A stretch of DNA of 64,000 nucleotides from Streptomyces flaveolus (lineage in GTDB: Bacteria; Actinomycetota; Actinomycetes; Streptomycetales; Streptomycetaceae), in assembly GCF_000716535.1 (NCBI RefSeq), contig NZ_JNWV01000008.1, positions 150,993 through 214,992 on the forward strand, written 5' to 3'. This document shows positions 25,347 to 33,517 of the stretch, piece by piece. Under the pieces are notes generated by a model. It worked only from the letters and a program-made list of their open reading frames with translations. It had not been told where the DNA came from and did not search any database. The position numbers and the translations under genes were made by a program. Position 1 is the first letter of the stretch, and every line of letters starts with the position of its first letter.

Positions 25347-26504
25347 GTGGCCGGATCGGCTGACTTCGACCTGTACCGCCCGTCCGAGGAGCACGACATG
25401 CTCCGGGACGCCGTCCGTTCCCTGGTCGAGGCGAAGATCGCGCCGTATGCCGCGGCGGTGGACGAGGAGGCCCGCTTCCCGCAGGAGGCCCTCGACGCCC
25501 TCGTCGCCAACGAGCTGCACGCCGTGCACGTCCCCGAGGAGTACGGCGGCTCCGGCGCCGACGCGCTCGCCACGGTGATCGTGATCGAGGAGGTGGCCCG
25601 CGCCTGCGTCTCCTCCTCCCTCATCCCCGCGGTGAACAAGCTCGGCTCCCTCCCGGTGATCCTCTCCGGCGGTGAGGAGCTGAAGAAGAAGTACCTGACC
25701 CCGCTCGCCAAGGGCGACGCGATGTTCTCGTACTGCCTCTCCGAGCCGGAGGCAGGCTCGGACGCGGCCGGCATGAAGACCAAGGCCGTCCGCGACGGCG
25801 ACCACTGGGTCCTCAACGGCGTGAAGCGCTGGATCACCAACGCGGGCGTCTCCGAGTACTACACGGTCATGGCCGTGACGGACCCCTCGAAGCGCTCGAA
25901 GGGCATCTCCGCCTTCGTCGTGGAGAAGTCGGACGAGGGCGTCTCCTTCGGCGCCCCGGAGAAGAAGCTCGGCATCAAGGGCTCGCCGACCCGCGAGGTC
26001 TACTTCGACAACGTCCGCATCCCCGCCGACCGCATGATCGGCGAGGAGGGCACCGGCTTCCTGACGGCCATGAAGACCCTGGACCACACCCGCATCACCA
26101 TCGCCGCCCAGGCGCTCGGTGTCGCGCAGGGCGCCTTCGACTACGCCAAGGGCTACGTCCAGGAGCGCAAGCAGTTCGGCAAGCCGATCGCGGACTTCCA
26201 GGGCGTCCAGTTCATGCTCGCCGACATGTCCATGAAAATCTCGGCGGCCCGCGCCCTGACCTACCAGGCCGCCGCCGCCTCCGAGCGCGGCGACGCCGAC
26301 CTCACCTACCTGGGTGCCGCCGCCAAGTGCTTCGCCTCGGACGTCGCCATGGAGGTCACCACCGACGCCGTCCAGCTCCTCGGCGGCTACGGCTACACCC
26401 GTGACTACCCGGTGGAGCGCATGATGCGCGACGCCAAGATCACGCAGATTTACGAGGGCACGAACCAGGTCCAGCGCATCGTCATGGCACGCAACCTGCC
26501 GTAA
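25347..26504 (+). CDS. Acyl-CoA dehydrogenase
   Basis: A 385-residue FAD enzyme of the short/medium-chain acyl-CoA dehydrogenase family that introduces the first double bond in fatty-acid or branched-chain acyl-CoA breakdown. Visible: FAD/substrate motif YCLSEPEAGSDAAGMKTKA, KRWITNAGVSEYYTVMAV, and the C-terminal signature QLLGGYGYTRDYPVERMMRD with the region of the catalytic Glu (QIYEGTNQVQRIVMARNL). Length is normal. GTG at 25347 follows ggagcgtgagagacc. Chain-length preference is not readable. Confidence 0.94.
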   Translation: MAGSADFDLYRPSEEHDMLRDAVRSLVEAKIAPYAAAVDEEARFPQEALDALVANELHAVHVPEEYGGSGADALATVIVIEEVARACVSSSLIPAVNKLGSLPVILSGGEELKKKYLTPLAKGDAMFSYCLSEPEAGSDAAGMKTKAVRDGDHWVLNGVKRWITNAGVSEYYTVMAVTDPSKRSKGISAFVVEKSDEGVSFGAPEKKLGIKGSPTREVYFDNVRIPADRMIGEEGTGFLTAMKTLDHTRITIAAQALGVAQGAFDYAKGYVQERKQFGKPIADFQGVQFMLADMSMKISAARALTYQAAAASERGDADLTYLGAAAKCFASDVAMEVTTDAVQLLGGYGYTRDYPVERMMRDAKITQIYEGTNQVQRIVMARNLP

Positions 26505-26589
26505 CCCGACGTGCGGGACGTCGCTCCCCGGCGTAGGACGGAAGCACACGGGGCCCGCCCCGGGTCCCGCATGCCTCCGAGGAGGAGCC

Positions 26590-26958
26590 ATGACCCAGTC
26601 CCAGTCCGGAACGATGCCCGCCCTCACGCAGCAGATGCAGGACTGCATCGACGCCTGCATGAACTGCCACAACATCTGCGAGGAGGCCATGAGCTCCTGC
26701 ATGCAGCAGGGCGGCCAGGCGCAGATGCAGATCATGCGCGCGCTCATGGACTGCTCCGAGACGACCCGCATGTGCGCCGACATGATGATGCGGCGCTCGC
26801 CCATGGCGGGCGAGATGTGCGCCGTCTGCGCGCGGGCCTGTGACATGTGCGCCGAGGCGTGCATGTCCATGCCCGACGACCAGATGATGATGCGCTGCGC
26901 CGAGGCGTGTCGCCGCTGCGCGGAGACCTGCCGGGCGATGGCGGGCGCCAGCATGTGA
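26590..26958 (+). CDS. Cytosolic copper-storage protein, Csp3-like four-helix bundle (DUF326)
   Basis: A 122-residue Cys- and Met-rich helical protein with 16 cysteines, mostly in C-x3-C and C-x2-C pairs facing one side of amphipathic helices (CIDACMNCHNICEEAMSSC, then CAVCARACDMCAEAC). This matches the copper-storage proteins that load many Cu(I) ions inside a four-helix bundle. No signal peptide, so of the cytosolic Csp3 kind. Methionine runs (MCADMMMRR, DDQMMMRC) are also notable. ATG at 26590 follows gaggaggagcc. No copper regulator or exporter is adjacent. Confidence 0.85.
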   Translation: MTQSQSGTMPALTQQMQDCIDACMNCHNICEEAMSSCMQQGGQAQMQIMRALMDCSETTRMCADMMMRRSPMAGEMCAVCARACDMCAEACMSMPDDQMMMRCAEACRRCAETCRAMAGASM

Positions 26959-26974
26959 GCCCACCCCGGCACGG

Positions 26975-27002
26975 CCGAGGGCACCCCGCGGGGTGCCCTC
27001 GG
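26975..27002 (+). terminator. Perfect 28-bp palindromic terminator
   Basis: CCGAGGGCACCCCG is followed directly by its exact complement, between the convergent ends of the copper-storage gene and an LCP gene; it can serve both strands. Confidence 0.85.
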
Positions 27003-27019
27003 ACCGGTGCGTGACGCCG

Positions 27020-28345
27020 TCAGTTGCCGGAGACGGTGACCTTCTCGTCGTTGTTCAGCTCGTTCACCAGGGTCTTCACCTTGGCCTTGTCCCAGACGAG
27101 GTTGCCGCCCACGGAGCCGGAGATCGGCATGTTCATCGAGGTGCCGTCACCGCTGTTGACGCCCTTCATCGCCCAGAACATCGAGGCCAGGTCCCACAGC
27201 GACATGTCCTTGTCGACGATCAGGGAGTCCAGGCCCGCGCCCATGGTCGGGTAGAGCTTGAACGGGTTGAGGACCGTCGACGGGGTGGCCACCTGGTGGG
27301 CCAGGGCGGCCAGGAACTTCTGCTGGTTCTTGGTGCGCTGGAGGTCGGACGCGGCGAACGCGTGCCGGGTACGGACGAAGGCGAGCGCCTGCTGGCCGTT
27401 CAGGGTCTGCTTGCCGGCCTTGAAGTCGGCACCGGACCACTTGTCCTTGAAGCCCTTGTCGATGTCGATCTCGACGCCGCCCACCGCGTCCACGATGCTC
27501 GCGAACCCCTGGAATCCGATCTCCACGTAGTGGTCGATGCGCAGGCCGGTGTTGGCCTCGATCGCGCGGACCAGCAGCGTCGGCCCGTCCTCGGCGTAGG
27601 TGGCGTTCAGCTTCGCGTGCCGCCCCTGCGCCGGGTAGGTCTTCCCGGACGTCGAGCCCTGGTACGACGGGACCACCACGTCCGAGTCGCGCGGCAGCGA
27701 GATCAGCGTGTCGCCGTTGTCGCCGACGTGCAGGATCATCATCGAGTCCGTGCGCTTGCCCTCGGCGCCGCCGGTGTGCAGCTTCTTCTCGTCCTCCTTG
27801 GACATGCCCTCACGGCTGTCCGAGCCGACGATCAGGTAGTTCGTGCCGTCGCCGCCCTCCGGCCGGTCGATGACCTTCGACAGGTCGACCTCGCGGCGCA
27901 GCTTGGAGTCGGCCCAGAAGTAGGTCGCGATCGAGGTGACGACCAGCACGGTGGCCAGCGTGATCGCCGTCCACTTGATCCGGCGCCGCCAGTTCGGCGC
28001 GGGGCGCGGCGCCCGGGTGGGCGCGCCCGCCGTACCGCCCGGACCCCGGCCGCCGGAGCCGCCGTAGACCTGGCCGGTGTTGTAGCCGCTGTCGCAGTCG
28101 CCGTAACCGGCGCCGTCCTCGTGCCCCTGGCCGTCGACGTACGACGGCTGCCGCGGCACACCGGCTCCGTACGGCGGCGCCGCCGGGCCGGGGTCGCCGT
28201 ACGCCGAGCGCGGTCCGGGCGGTACCGCCGGGCCGCGCTGCACCTGACGCATCACGCGGGCCCCCTCCGGCTGTGCGCCGGCACTGCCGCGTCCGTAGCG
28301 CGGGCCGCGGTTGTCGTCGGACCATCCCTCGGGCCAGTCATTCAT
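27020..28345 (-). CDS. LytR-CpsA-Psr (LCP) ligase, paralogue 1
   Basis: A 441-residue membrane-anchored enzyme that transfers lipid-linked glycopolymers to peptidoglycan. A long Gly/Pro/Arg-rich cytoplasmic N-terminus precedes one membrane helix (about residues 125-145), then the LCP domain: NYLIVGSDSREGMS, ISLPRDSDVVVP with the Arg-Asp pair, LNATYAEDGPTLLVRAIE, DHYVEIGFQGFASIVDAVGG and ALAFVRTRHAFAASDLQR. No C-terminal LytR_C domain. ATG at 28345 gives the usual MNDW start. One of five LCP genes between 27 and 36.7 kb on the same strand. Confidence 0.92.
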   Translation of the reverse strand: MNDWPEGWSDDNRGPRYGRGSAGAQPEGARVMRQVQRGPAVPPGPRSAYGDPGPAAPPYGAGVPRQPSYVDGQGHEDGAGYGDCDSGYNTGQVYGGSGGRGPGGTAGAPTRAPRPAPNWRRRIKWTAITLATVLVVTSIATYFWADSKLRREVDLSKVIDRPEGGDGTNYLIVGSDSREGMSKEDEKKLHTGGAEGKRTDSMMILHVGDNGDTLISLPRDSDVVVPSYQGSTSGKTYPAQGRHAKLNATYAEDGPTLLVRAIEANTGLRIDHYVEIGFQGFASIVDAVGGVEIDIDKGFKDKWSGADFKAGKQTLNGQQALAFVRTRHAFAASDLQRTKNQQKFLAALAHQVATPSTVLNPFKLYPTMGAGLDSLIVDKDMSLWDLASMFWAMKGVNSGDGTSMNMPISGSVGGNLVWDKAKVKTLVNELNNDEKVTVSGN

Positions 28346-28464
28346 GCGCCCCAGTGTGCAGGGCGCTGCTATGTGCTCGACAAGGGATGTAGGAAAATCA
28401 GGGCGGTGCTGTTGCCAAGCCGACACAAATTCCGCGAATGAGGCTTCGGCATAAGGTAGGGGGC

Positions 28465-29025
28465 ATGACAGACCAGGTCACGGACACGGATCCGGCGATG
28501 GAACCGGACATCCCGGGCAAGCCCACGTCCGCCTCGCGCACCACCCTCAGCCACATCATGACCCACAACGACACCAACCTGCTGGGGACCGTGCACGGTG
28601 GCGTGATCATGAAGCTCGTCGACGACGCGGCGGGCGCCGTGGCCGGCCGGCACTCCGGCGGTCCCGCCGTCACCGCGTCCATGGACGAGATGGCGTTCCT
28701 GGAGCCGGTCCGCGTCGGTGACCTGGTCCACGTCAAGGCACAGGTGAACTGGACCGGCCGGACCTCGATGGAGATCGGCGTGCGGGTCCTCGCCGAGCGC
28801 TGGAACGAGTCGGACCCGGCCACCCAGGTCGGCTCGGCCTACCTGGTCTTCGCGGCCGTCGACGCCGACGGCAAGCCGCGCCGGGTGCCGCCGGTGATAC
28901 CGGAGACCGACCGCGACCGCCGCCGCTACCAGGAGGCCCAGATCCGCCGCACCCACCGCCTGGCCCGCCGCCGGGCGATCCGCGAACTGCGGGAGCAGCG
29001 GGCGGCGGAAGGCTTCGCGGACTGA
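28465..29025 (+). CDS. Acyl-CoA thioesterase, hotdog fold
   Basis: A 186-residue hotdog-domain protein of the cytosolic acyl-CoA hydrolase type (YciA/BACH-like). Characteristic segments are LSHIMTHNDTNLLGTVHGGV (with the catalytic Asn/Asp and HGG turn), MKLVDDAAGAVAGRHSGG, and FLEPVRVGDLVHVKAQVNW. A basic C-terminal helix (RRYQEAQIRRTHRLARRRA) follows the domain. ATG at 28465 follows aaggtaggggg. It is divergent from LCP paralogue 1 and convergent with paralogue 2; it has no evident link to the wall genes. Confidence 0.9.
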   Translation: MTDQVTDTDPAMEPDIPGKPTSASRTTLSHIMTHNDTNLLGTVHGGVIMKLVDDAAGAVAGRHSGGPAVTASMDEMAFLEPVRVGDLVHVKAQVNWTGRTSMEIGVRVLAERWNESDPATQVGSAYLVFAAVDADGKPRRVPPVIPETDRDRRRYQEAQIRRTHRLARRRAIRELREQRAAEGFAD

Positions 29026-29035
29026 GGAGACGGCC

Positions 29036-30556
29036 TCAGCACGTCACCTCGTTGCCCCGTACGACGCTCTGCTCCGGCTGCGCCGGGTCGTCGAACCGTA
29101 CCTTCCGCACGTTCTTGAACTCCGTGCCGGCCGTCACCTTCAGCAGCGGTCCCTGGCCCGGCACGGCCCGCAGTTCGCTGCCCGGCAGGGCCGCGGCCAG
29201 GGAGCGGGCGGAGCGGTCCCAGCGGGGGTCGTAGAAGACGACCGTGCGCGCCACCCGGGCGGGCGCGGTCACCGGCCGGCGGGTGGTGGCGAAGCCGGTC
29301 GCGGCGAGCGCCGCGTCGACCCGCTTGGCCAGCCCCACCGTGCCGCTGCCGTTCGCCACCTGGACCCGGATCGTGTCCGGGGACACCTCCACCGGCACCG
29401 GGGTCCGCGCCGGGTCACGGCGCGGCTGCTCCCCGGCGAGCGGCTTGTCGTCACGCAGCGCCCGGAACAGTTGCTCCGACTTGGCCGGGTCCCACTTCAG
29501 GGTCGAGCCGATGCCCTTGACCGGGTAGTCCATCCGTCCGATCGGGACGGTGGTGAACTCCGACGAGGACGGCGAGAAGTCCCGCATCGCCCGGCCGAGG
29601 TCGAGCAGCTCGTCGGTGCCGAAGCCGGCGTCGGCACGGACCGAGCCGAGCACCGCCCGGGTCACGTCCCGGAACCGCATCGGGTTCAGCAGCACCCCGG
29701 AGGAGGTCGCCTTGTCCAGCAGCGCGGCCAGGAACCGCTGCTGCCGCTTCATCCGGCCCAGGTCGCTGGCCCCGTCGACGTGCCGGGCCCGTACGTACTG
29801 CAGCGCCTGCCCGCCCCGGAGGGTGTACGTGCCGGGTGCGAGGTCGAGCCCGGTGTACGCGTCCTTCAGCGGCGTCGGTGTGCACACCTTGACCCCGCCG
29901 AGCACGTCCACGGTCTTCATGAAGCTGGTGAAGTCGACCTCCAGGTAGTGGTCGATCTTCACGTGGGTCATGCTCTCGACCGTGCGGATGGTGAGCTGGG
30001 GGCCGCCCTCGGCGTAGGCCGCGTTGAGCCTGACCGGGTGGGGGCCGTGCCGCTGCCCGGTGTTCTGGTCGACGTGCGCGGGCATCTCGGCGTAGGAGTC
30101 GCGCGGCAGGCTCACCACGGTGGCCCGCTCCCGGTCCTCCGCGATGTGCACGATCATCATGGTGTCGGTGCAGTGACAGGGTGCCCCGCCCAGCCGGTAG
30201 GCCCGCCGGTCCCGCTCGCTGAGCTTGTCGCGGCCGTCGGTGCCGACCAGCAGGACGTTCATGCCGTGCCCGGCCCGGGGCCGGTTCTTCATGTCCTTGA
30301 AGGCGTCGATCCGGGCGATGCCCGCGTCGAGGCTCGCGACCACCGCGTGCCCGATCCCTGCGGAGGCGAGCACCACGACCGACAGCGTGGTGACCGCCCG
30401 CATGGCCCAGCGGGGCCGCCGCGGCGGCCGGACGGACCGCACGTGCCGCTCGGGCGGGCGCGGCACCCGGCGGGGCGGCCGCGGGCGGCGCTGCGGGCTG
30501 GGGGCCCCTCCCGTGCTTCTGGCGGTGGAGGAGGGGGACCGGGGCGGGCTGGGCAA
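29036..30556 (-). CDS. LCP ligase with C-terminal LytR_C domain, paralogue 2
   Basis: About 506 residues: Pro/Arg-rich cytoplasmic N-terminus, one membrane helix (near residues 55-75), the LCP catalytic domain (MNVLLVGTDGRDKLS, VVSLPRDSYAEMP, LNAAYAEGGPQLTIRTVE, DHYLEVDFTSFMKTVDVLGG, LQYVRARHVDGASDLGRM), then a LytR_C domain (RVQVANGSGTVGLAKRVDAA) and a Cys-terminated tail. The start is uncertain. TTG at 30556 has GGAGGTG five bases ahead and is preferred; GTG at 30565 is part of that same GGAGGTG and would leave no room for the ribosome site. Confidence 0.9.
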   Translation of the reverse strand: MPSPPRSPSSTARSTGGAPSPQRRPRPPRRVPRPPERHVRSVRPPRRPRWAMRAVTTLSVVVLASAGIGHAVVASLDAGIARIDAFKDMKNRPRAGHGMNVLLVGTDGRDKLSERDRRAYRLGGAPCHCTDTMMIVHIAEDRERATVVSLPRDSYAEMPAHVDQNTGQRHGPHPVRLNAAYAEGGPQLTIRTVESMTHVKIDHYLEVDFTSFMKTVDVLGGVKVCTPTPLKDAYTGLDLAPGTYTLRGGQALQYVRARHVDGASDLGRMKRQQRFLAALLDKATSSGVLLNPMRFRDVTRAVLGSVRADAGFGTDELLDLGRAMRDFSPSSSEFTTVPIGRMDYPVKGIGSTLKWDPAKSEQLFRALRDDKPLAGEQPRRDPARTPVPVEVSPDTIRVQVANGSGTVGLAKRVDAALAATGFATTRRPVTAPARVARTVVFYDPRWDRSARSLAAALPGSELRAVPGQGPLLKVTAGTEFKNVRKVRFDDPAQPEQSVVRGNEVTC

Positions 30557-30684
30557 GGGGGACACCTCCGGACGAGGCCGTACGTGGGATCCGTGAGCAC
30601 AGTAGGCCGATACGATCTCCAGCCCGCGTCGCAGGCCCGGCGGCGCGCATCCGTATCCCCCGTTCGCGGTAACGTGAGGCCCCT

Positions 30685-31716
30685 ATGAACGCCAAGCCCG
30701 ACGTGCGGCTCCCCGCAGTGTCCGTGATCATGCCTGTCCTCGACGAGGAGCGGCATCTGCGCGGGGCCGTCCAAGCGATCCTCGCGCAGGAGTACGCCGG
30801 CGAGATGGAGGTCGTGATCGCCCTCGGTCCGTCCACGGACCGCACGGACGAGATCGCCGCCGAGCTGGTCGCCGAAGACCCGCGCGTGCACACCGTCCCG
30901 AACCCGACCGGCCGCACCCCTGCCGCGCTCAACGCGGCGATCAAGGCGTCCCGGCACCCGATCGTGGTCCGCGTCGACGGCCACGGCATGCTCTCGCCGA
31001 ACTACATCGCGACCGCCGTGCGGCTCCTGGAGGAGACCGGCGCGCAGAACGTCGGCGGCATCATGCACGCCGAGGGGGAGACCGACTGGGAGCACGCGGT
31101 GGCCGCCGCGATGACCTCGAAGATAGGCGTCGGCAACGCGGCGTTCCACACCGGCGGCCAGGCCGGCCCCGCCGAGACGGTCTACCTCGGCGTCTTCCGG
31201 CGCGAGGCGCTGGAGCAGCAGGGCGGTTACAACGAGGAGTTCATCCGCGCCCAGGACTGGGAGCTGAACTTCCGCATCCGCGAGGCGGGCGGGCTCATCT
31301 GGTTCTCGCCCGAGCTGAAGGTGTCGTACCGGCCGCGGCCGTCGGTGCGGGCTCTGGCCAAGCAGTACAAGGACTACGGCCGCTGGCGGCACGTCGTCGC
31401 CCGCTACCACTCCGGCTCGATCAACCTGCGCTACCTGGCGCCGCCGACGGCGGTGTGCGCGATGGCCGCGGGCCTGGTCGTCGGCGCGGTGCTGACCCCG
31501 TGGGGCTTCGTGGTCCCCGGCGGCTACCTGGCCGCGATCGTCGCGGGGTCCGTCCCGGCCGGCAAGGGGCTGCCGCTGAAGGCCCGGCTGCAGATCCCGG
31601 TGGCCCTGGCCACCATGCACATGTCGTGGGGCTGGGGCTTTTTGACCAGCCCGAAGTCCCTGGCGAAGAGGGTCATCGCCTCCCGGCGGCCCGCGGTCGT
31701 GGACGCCGCCGCCTGA
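30685..31716 (+). CDS. Family 2 glycosyltransferase, membrane-associated
   Basis: A 343-residue GT2 enzyme. The nucleotide-sugar fold begins VSVIMPVLDEERHLRGAV; the metal-binding acidic motif is in VVRVDGHGMLS, and the acceptor/base region in FIRAQDWELNFRIREAGG. Two C-terminal hydrophobic helices (about residues 250-295) anchor it. It resembles ExoA-type transferases that build exopolysaccharide on a lipid carrier. The sugar is unknown; flanking LCP ligases suggest a wall-attached glycan. ATG at 30685; a hairpin terminator follows. Confidence 0.9.
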   Translation: MNAKPDVRLPAVSVIMPVLDEERHLRGAVQAILAQEYAGEMEVVIALGPSTDRTDEIAAELVAEDPRVHTVPNPTGRTPAALNAAIKASRHPIVVRVDGHGMLSPNYIATAVRLLEETGAQNVGGIMHAEGETDWEHAVAAAMTSKIGVGNAAFHTGGQAGPAETVYLGVFRREALEQQGGYNEEFIRAQDWELNFRIREAGGLIWFSPELKVSYRPRPSVRALAKQYKDYGRWRHVVARYHSGSINLRYLAPPTAVCAMAAGLVVGAVLTPWGFVVPGGYLAAIVAGSVPAGKGLPLKARLQIPVALATMHMSWGWGFLTSPKSLAKRVIASRRPAVVDAAA

Positions 31717-31728
31717 CGGACACCCGAA

Positions 31729-31756
31729 GGGCCCCTCCCGTGCGCGGAAGGGGCCC
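31729..31756 (+). terminator. Hairpin terminator after the GT2 gene
   Basis: GGGCCCCT pairs with AGGGGCCC, one mismatch, then CCG/CGG around the loop tgcg; located between the convergent GT2 and LCP paralogue 3 genes. Confidence 0.65.
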
Positions 31757-31776
31757 CTCCCCCGTGTGCCGGGGCG

Positions 31777-33435
31777 TCACGACCACTGGTAGGGCTTGTA
31801 CACGTCCATGCAGTCCCCCTTGTCCGAGGCGTTGACGGCGTCGGTGCCCTCGGGCAGGTCGCCCGCCTTCGGCGCGGACTGCTTGGGGTAGCTGCTGCCC
31901 GAGCGCCAGTCCGCGCCGACGACGACGGTGACCCCCGACACGTCGGTCGACTTCTTGACCGAACTCAGCGGGATGCCCAGCGCCTTGGCCACCGCCTGGG
32001 CGTCGCCCTCCAGGTCCGCGCTCGGGTACCGCACGACCGTCTTGTCCTCGGCCTGGCTCCCCGAGAGGTCGGCCTGCGCCCGCGCGTAGCCCTTCTGCAC
32101 GAGCACCTGGCCGATCGCCGACGCCCGCTGCTGCACCGCGGCCTCGGTGTCGGTCCGGGTGGCGTTCTGCACCAGCACCCCGAGCCGGCCCGCGTCGAGC
32201 GAGGGCTTCTTGGCCGGCGTGGCCTTGCCCGTGTCCTTCTTCCCGGACTCCCCGCCGTTCTTGTCGAGCGCCACGTCGTCCTGGAGCATCCGCCACAGCT
32301 GGCCGGCCTTGTCGTCGTCCGGTACGACGTGGTTGTCCGGGTCGTTCGGGTCCGGGATGTTGGGCATCGTCAGGCTGGTGATGCGGTCGGTCGGCACCGA
32401 CTTCATCTCCATGCCCAGGTCGTACAGCTTCTTGACCGTGCCGATCTCCTCGGAGACCTTCAGGGACTTGGTGGCCGCCTCGGCCAGGTCCATCAGCCGG
32501 CCCGTGTCGGTGAACACGTTCTGCTGCTTCAGCGTGCGGACCATCGAGTTCAGGTACATGTGCTGGGCGCGGGCCCGCATCAGGTCGCTGCCCCAGGCGT
32601 GCCGGGTGCGCAGCCACTGAAGTGCCTTCTCACCCTTCACCTTGTGCGAGCCCCTCGTCAGCTTCAGGCCGGAACCGCCGCGCTGACTGGGTGTCGAGTG
32701 GTCCCAGACATTCTGGTTGACGCACACCTCGACACCCCCGATCGCGTCCGCCATCCGCACCACGCCCGCGAAGTCGATCGTCATCCAGTGGTCGATGTAG
32801 ACCCCGGTGAGGTTCTCCCAGGTGAGCAGGGTGCAGCCGGCCCCGCCCCGGGCCAGGCTGACGTTGATGATGTCGTTCGTCGCCGGGTACACATGGCCGG
32901 TCTTGGGGTCCGTGCACTTGGGGATGTTCACCCGGGTGTCCCGCGGGATGCTCACCATGGCGGCGCTCTTACGGTCCGCCGAGAGGTGGATGAGCATCTG
33001 CACGTCGCCGAGCGGCGGGTCGCCTACGTGGTCCCTGCTGCCGCCGAGCTTCAGGTTCTCCTTGGAGTTCCGGCTGTCGGAGCCGATCAGCAGGATGTTC
33101 AGCGGGGTCTGGCCGGCCGCGTTCGGGCGGGTCTTGTGCGCCTTGGAGTCGTCGCCGTTGGCCCGCTTGCCCTTCTGGATGTTGCCGTTGAGATGCTGGT
33201 AGTAGAGATATCCGGCACCCGCGGTGCCGAGTATCACCACCGCCAGCAGGGTCGCCGACCAGCGCAGCACGCGCCGTCTGCGCCGCCGCCGGTCGGTTTT
33301 CGGACCACCCGCCCGCCGTCCGCCGCCGCGTCCGCCGTGCCGGCCGGAACGCACCGGCGCTTCCGAGTTCTTCGGCGCGAGCGACGTCATGTCCTCGACC
33401 GCCGGAGCCTCCCCGCGCACCTCGCTCTGCGCCAA
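31777..33435 (-). CDS. LCP ligase with C-terminal LytR_C domain, paralogue 3
   Basis: About 552 residues: basic Gly/Arg-rich N-terminus, membrane helix (WSATLLAVVILGTAGAGYLY), the LCP domain (LNILLIGSDSRNSKENL, MVSIPRDTRVNIP, DHWMTIDFAGVVRMADAIGG, LQWLRTRHAWGSDLMRARAQ), a Lys/Gly linker, and a LytR_C domain (LGVLVQNATRTDTEAAVQQR). TTG at 33435 is preferred because GGGGAGGGCAGGGAG lies ahead; TTG at 33468 and ATG at 33390 are alternatives. A terminator hairpin separates it from paralogue 4, so it likely has its own promoter or depends on read-through. Confidence 0.9.
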   Translation of the reverse strand: MAQSEVRGEAPAVEDMTSLAPKNSEAPVRSGRHGGRGGGRRAGGPKTDRRRRRRRVLRWSATLLAVVILGTAGAGYLYYQHLNGNIQKGKRANGDDSKAHKTRPNAAGQTPLNILLIGSDSRNSKENLKLGGSRDHVGDPPLGDVQMLIHLSADRKSAAMVSIPRDTRVNIPKCTDPKTGHVYPATNDIINVSLARGGAGCTLLTWENLTGVYIDHWMTIDFAGVVRMADAIGGVEVCVNQNVWDHSTPSQRGGSGLKLTRGSHKVKGEKALQWLRTRHAWGSDLMRARAQHMYLNSMVRTLKQQNVFTDTGRLMDLAEAATKSLKVSEEIGTVKKLYDLGMEMKSVPTDRITSLTMPNIPDPNDPDNHVVPDDDKAGQLWRMLQDDVALDKNGGESGKKDTGKATPAKKPSLDAGRLGVLVQNATRTDTEAAVQQRASAIGQVLVQKGYARAQADLSGSQAEDKTVVRYPSADLEGDAQAVAKALGIPLSSVKKSTDVSGVTVVVGADWRSGSSYPKQSAPKAGDLPEGTDAVNASDKGDCMDVYKPYQWS

Positions 33436-33469
33436 ACTCCCTGCCCTCCCCACCCTTGCGCCAAGCAAC

Positions 33470-33507
33470 GGGCCCGTCCCGCGTCCGGTTAGACGCTTGA
33501 CGGGCCC
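33470..33507 (-). terminator. Two-part hairpin between LCP paralogues 4 and 3
   Basis: Outer stem GGGCCCGTC/GACGGGCCC (9 bp, perfect) encloses an inner stem GCGTC/GACGC with the loop cggtta. It lies 10 bp past the stop of paralogue 4. Confidence 0.75.
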
Positions 33508-33517
33508 ATAGGGTTAC

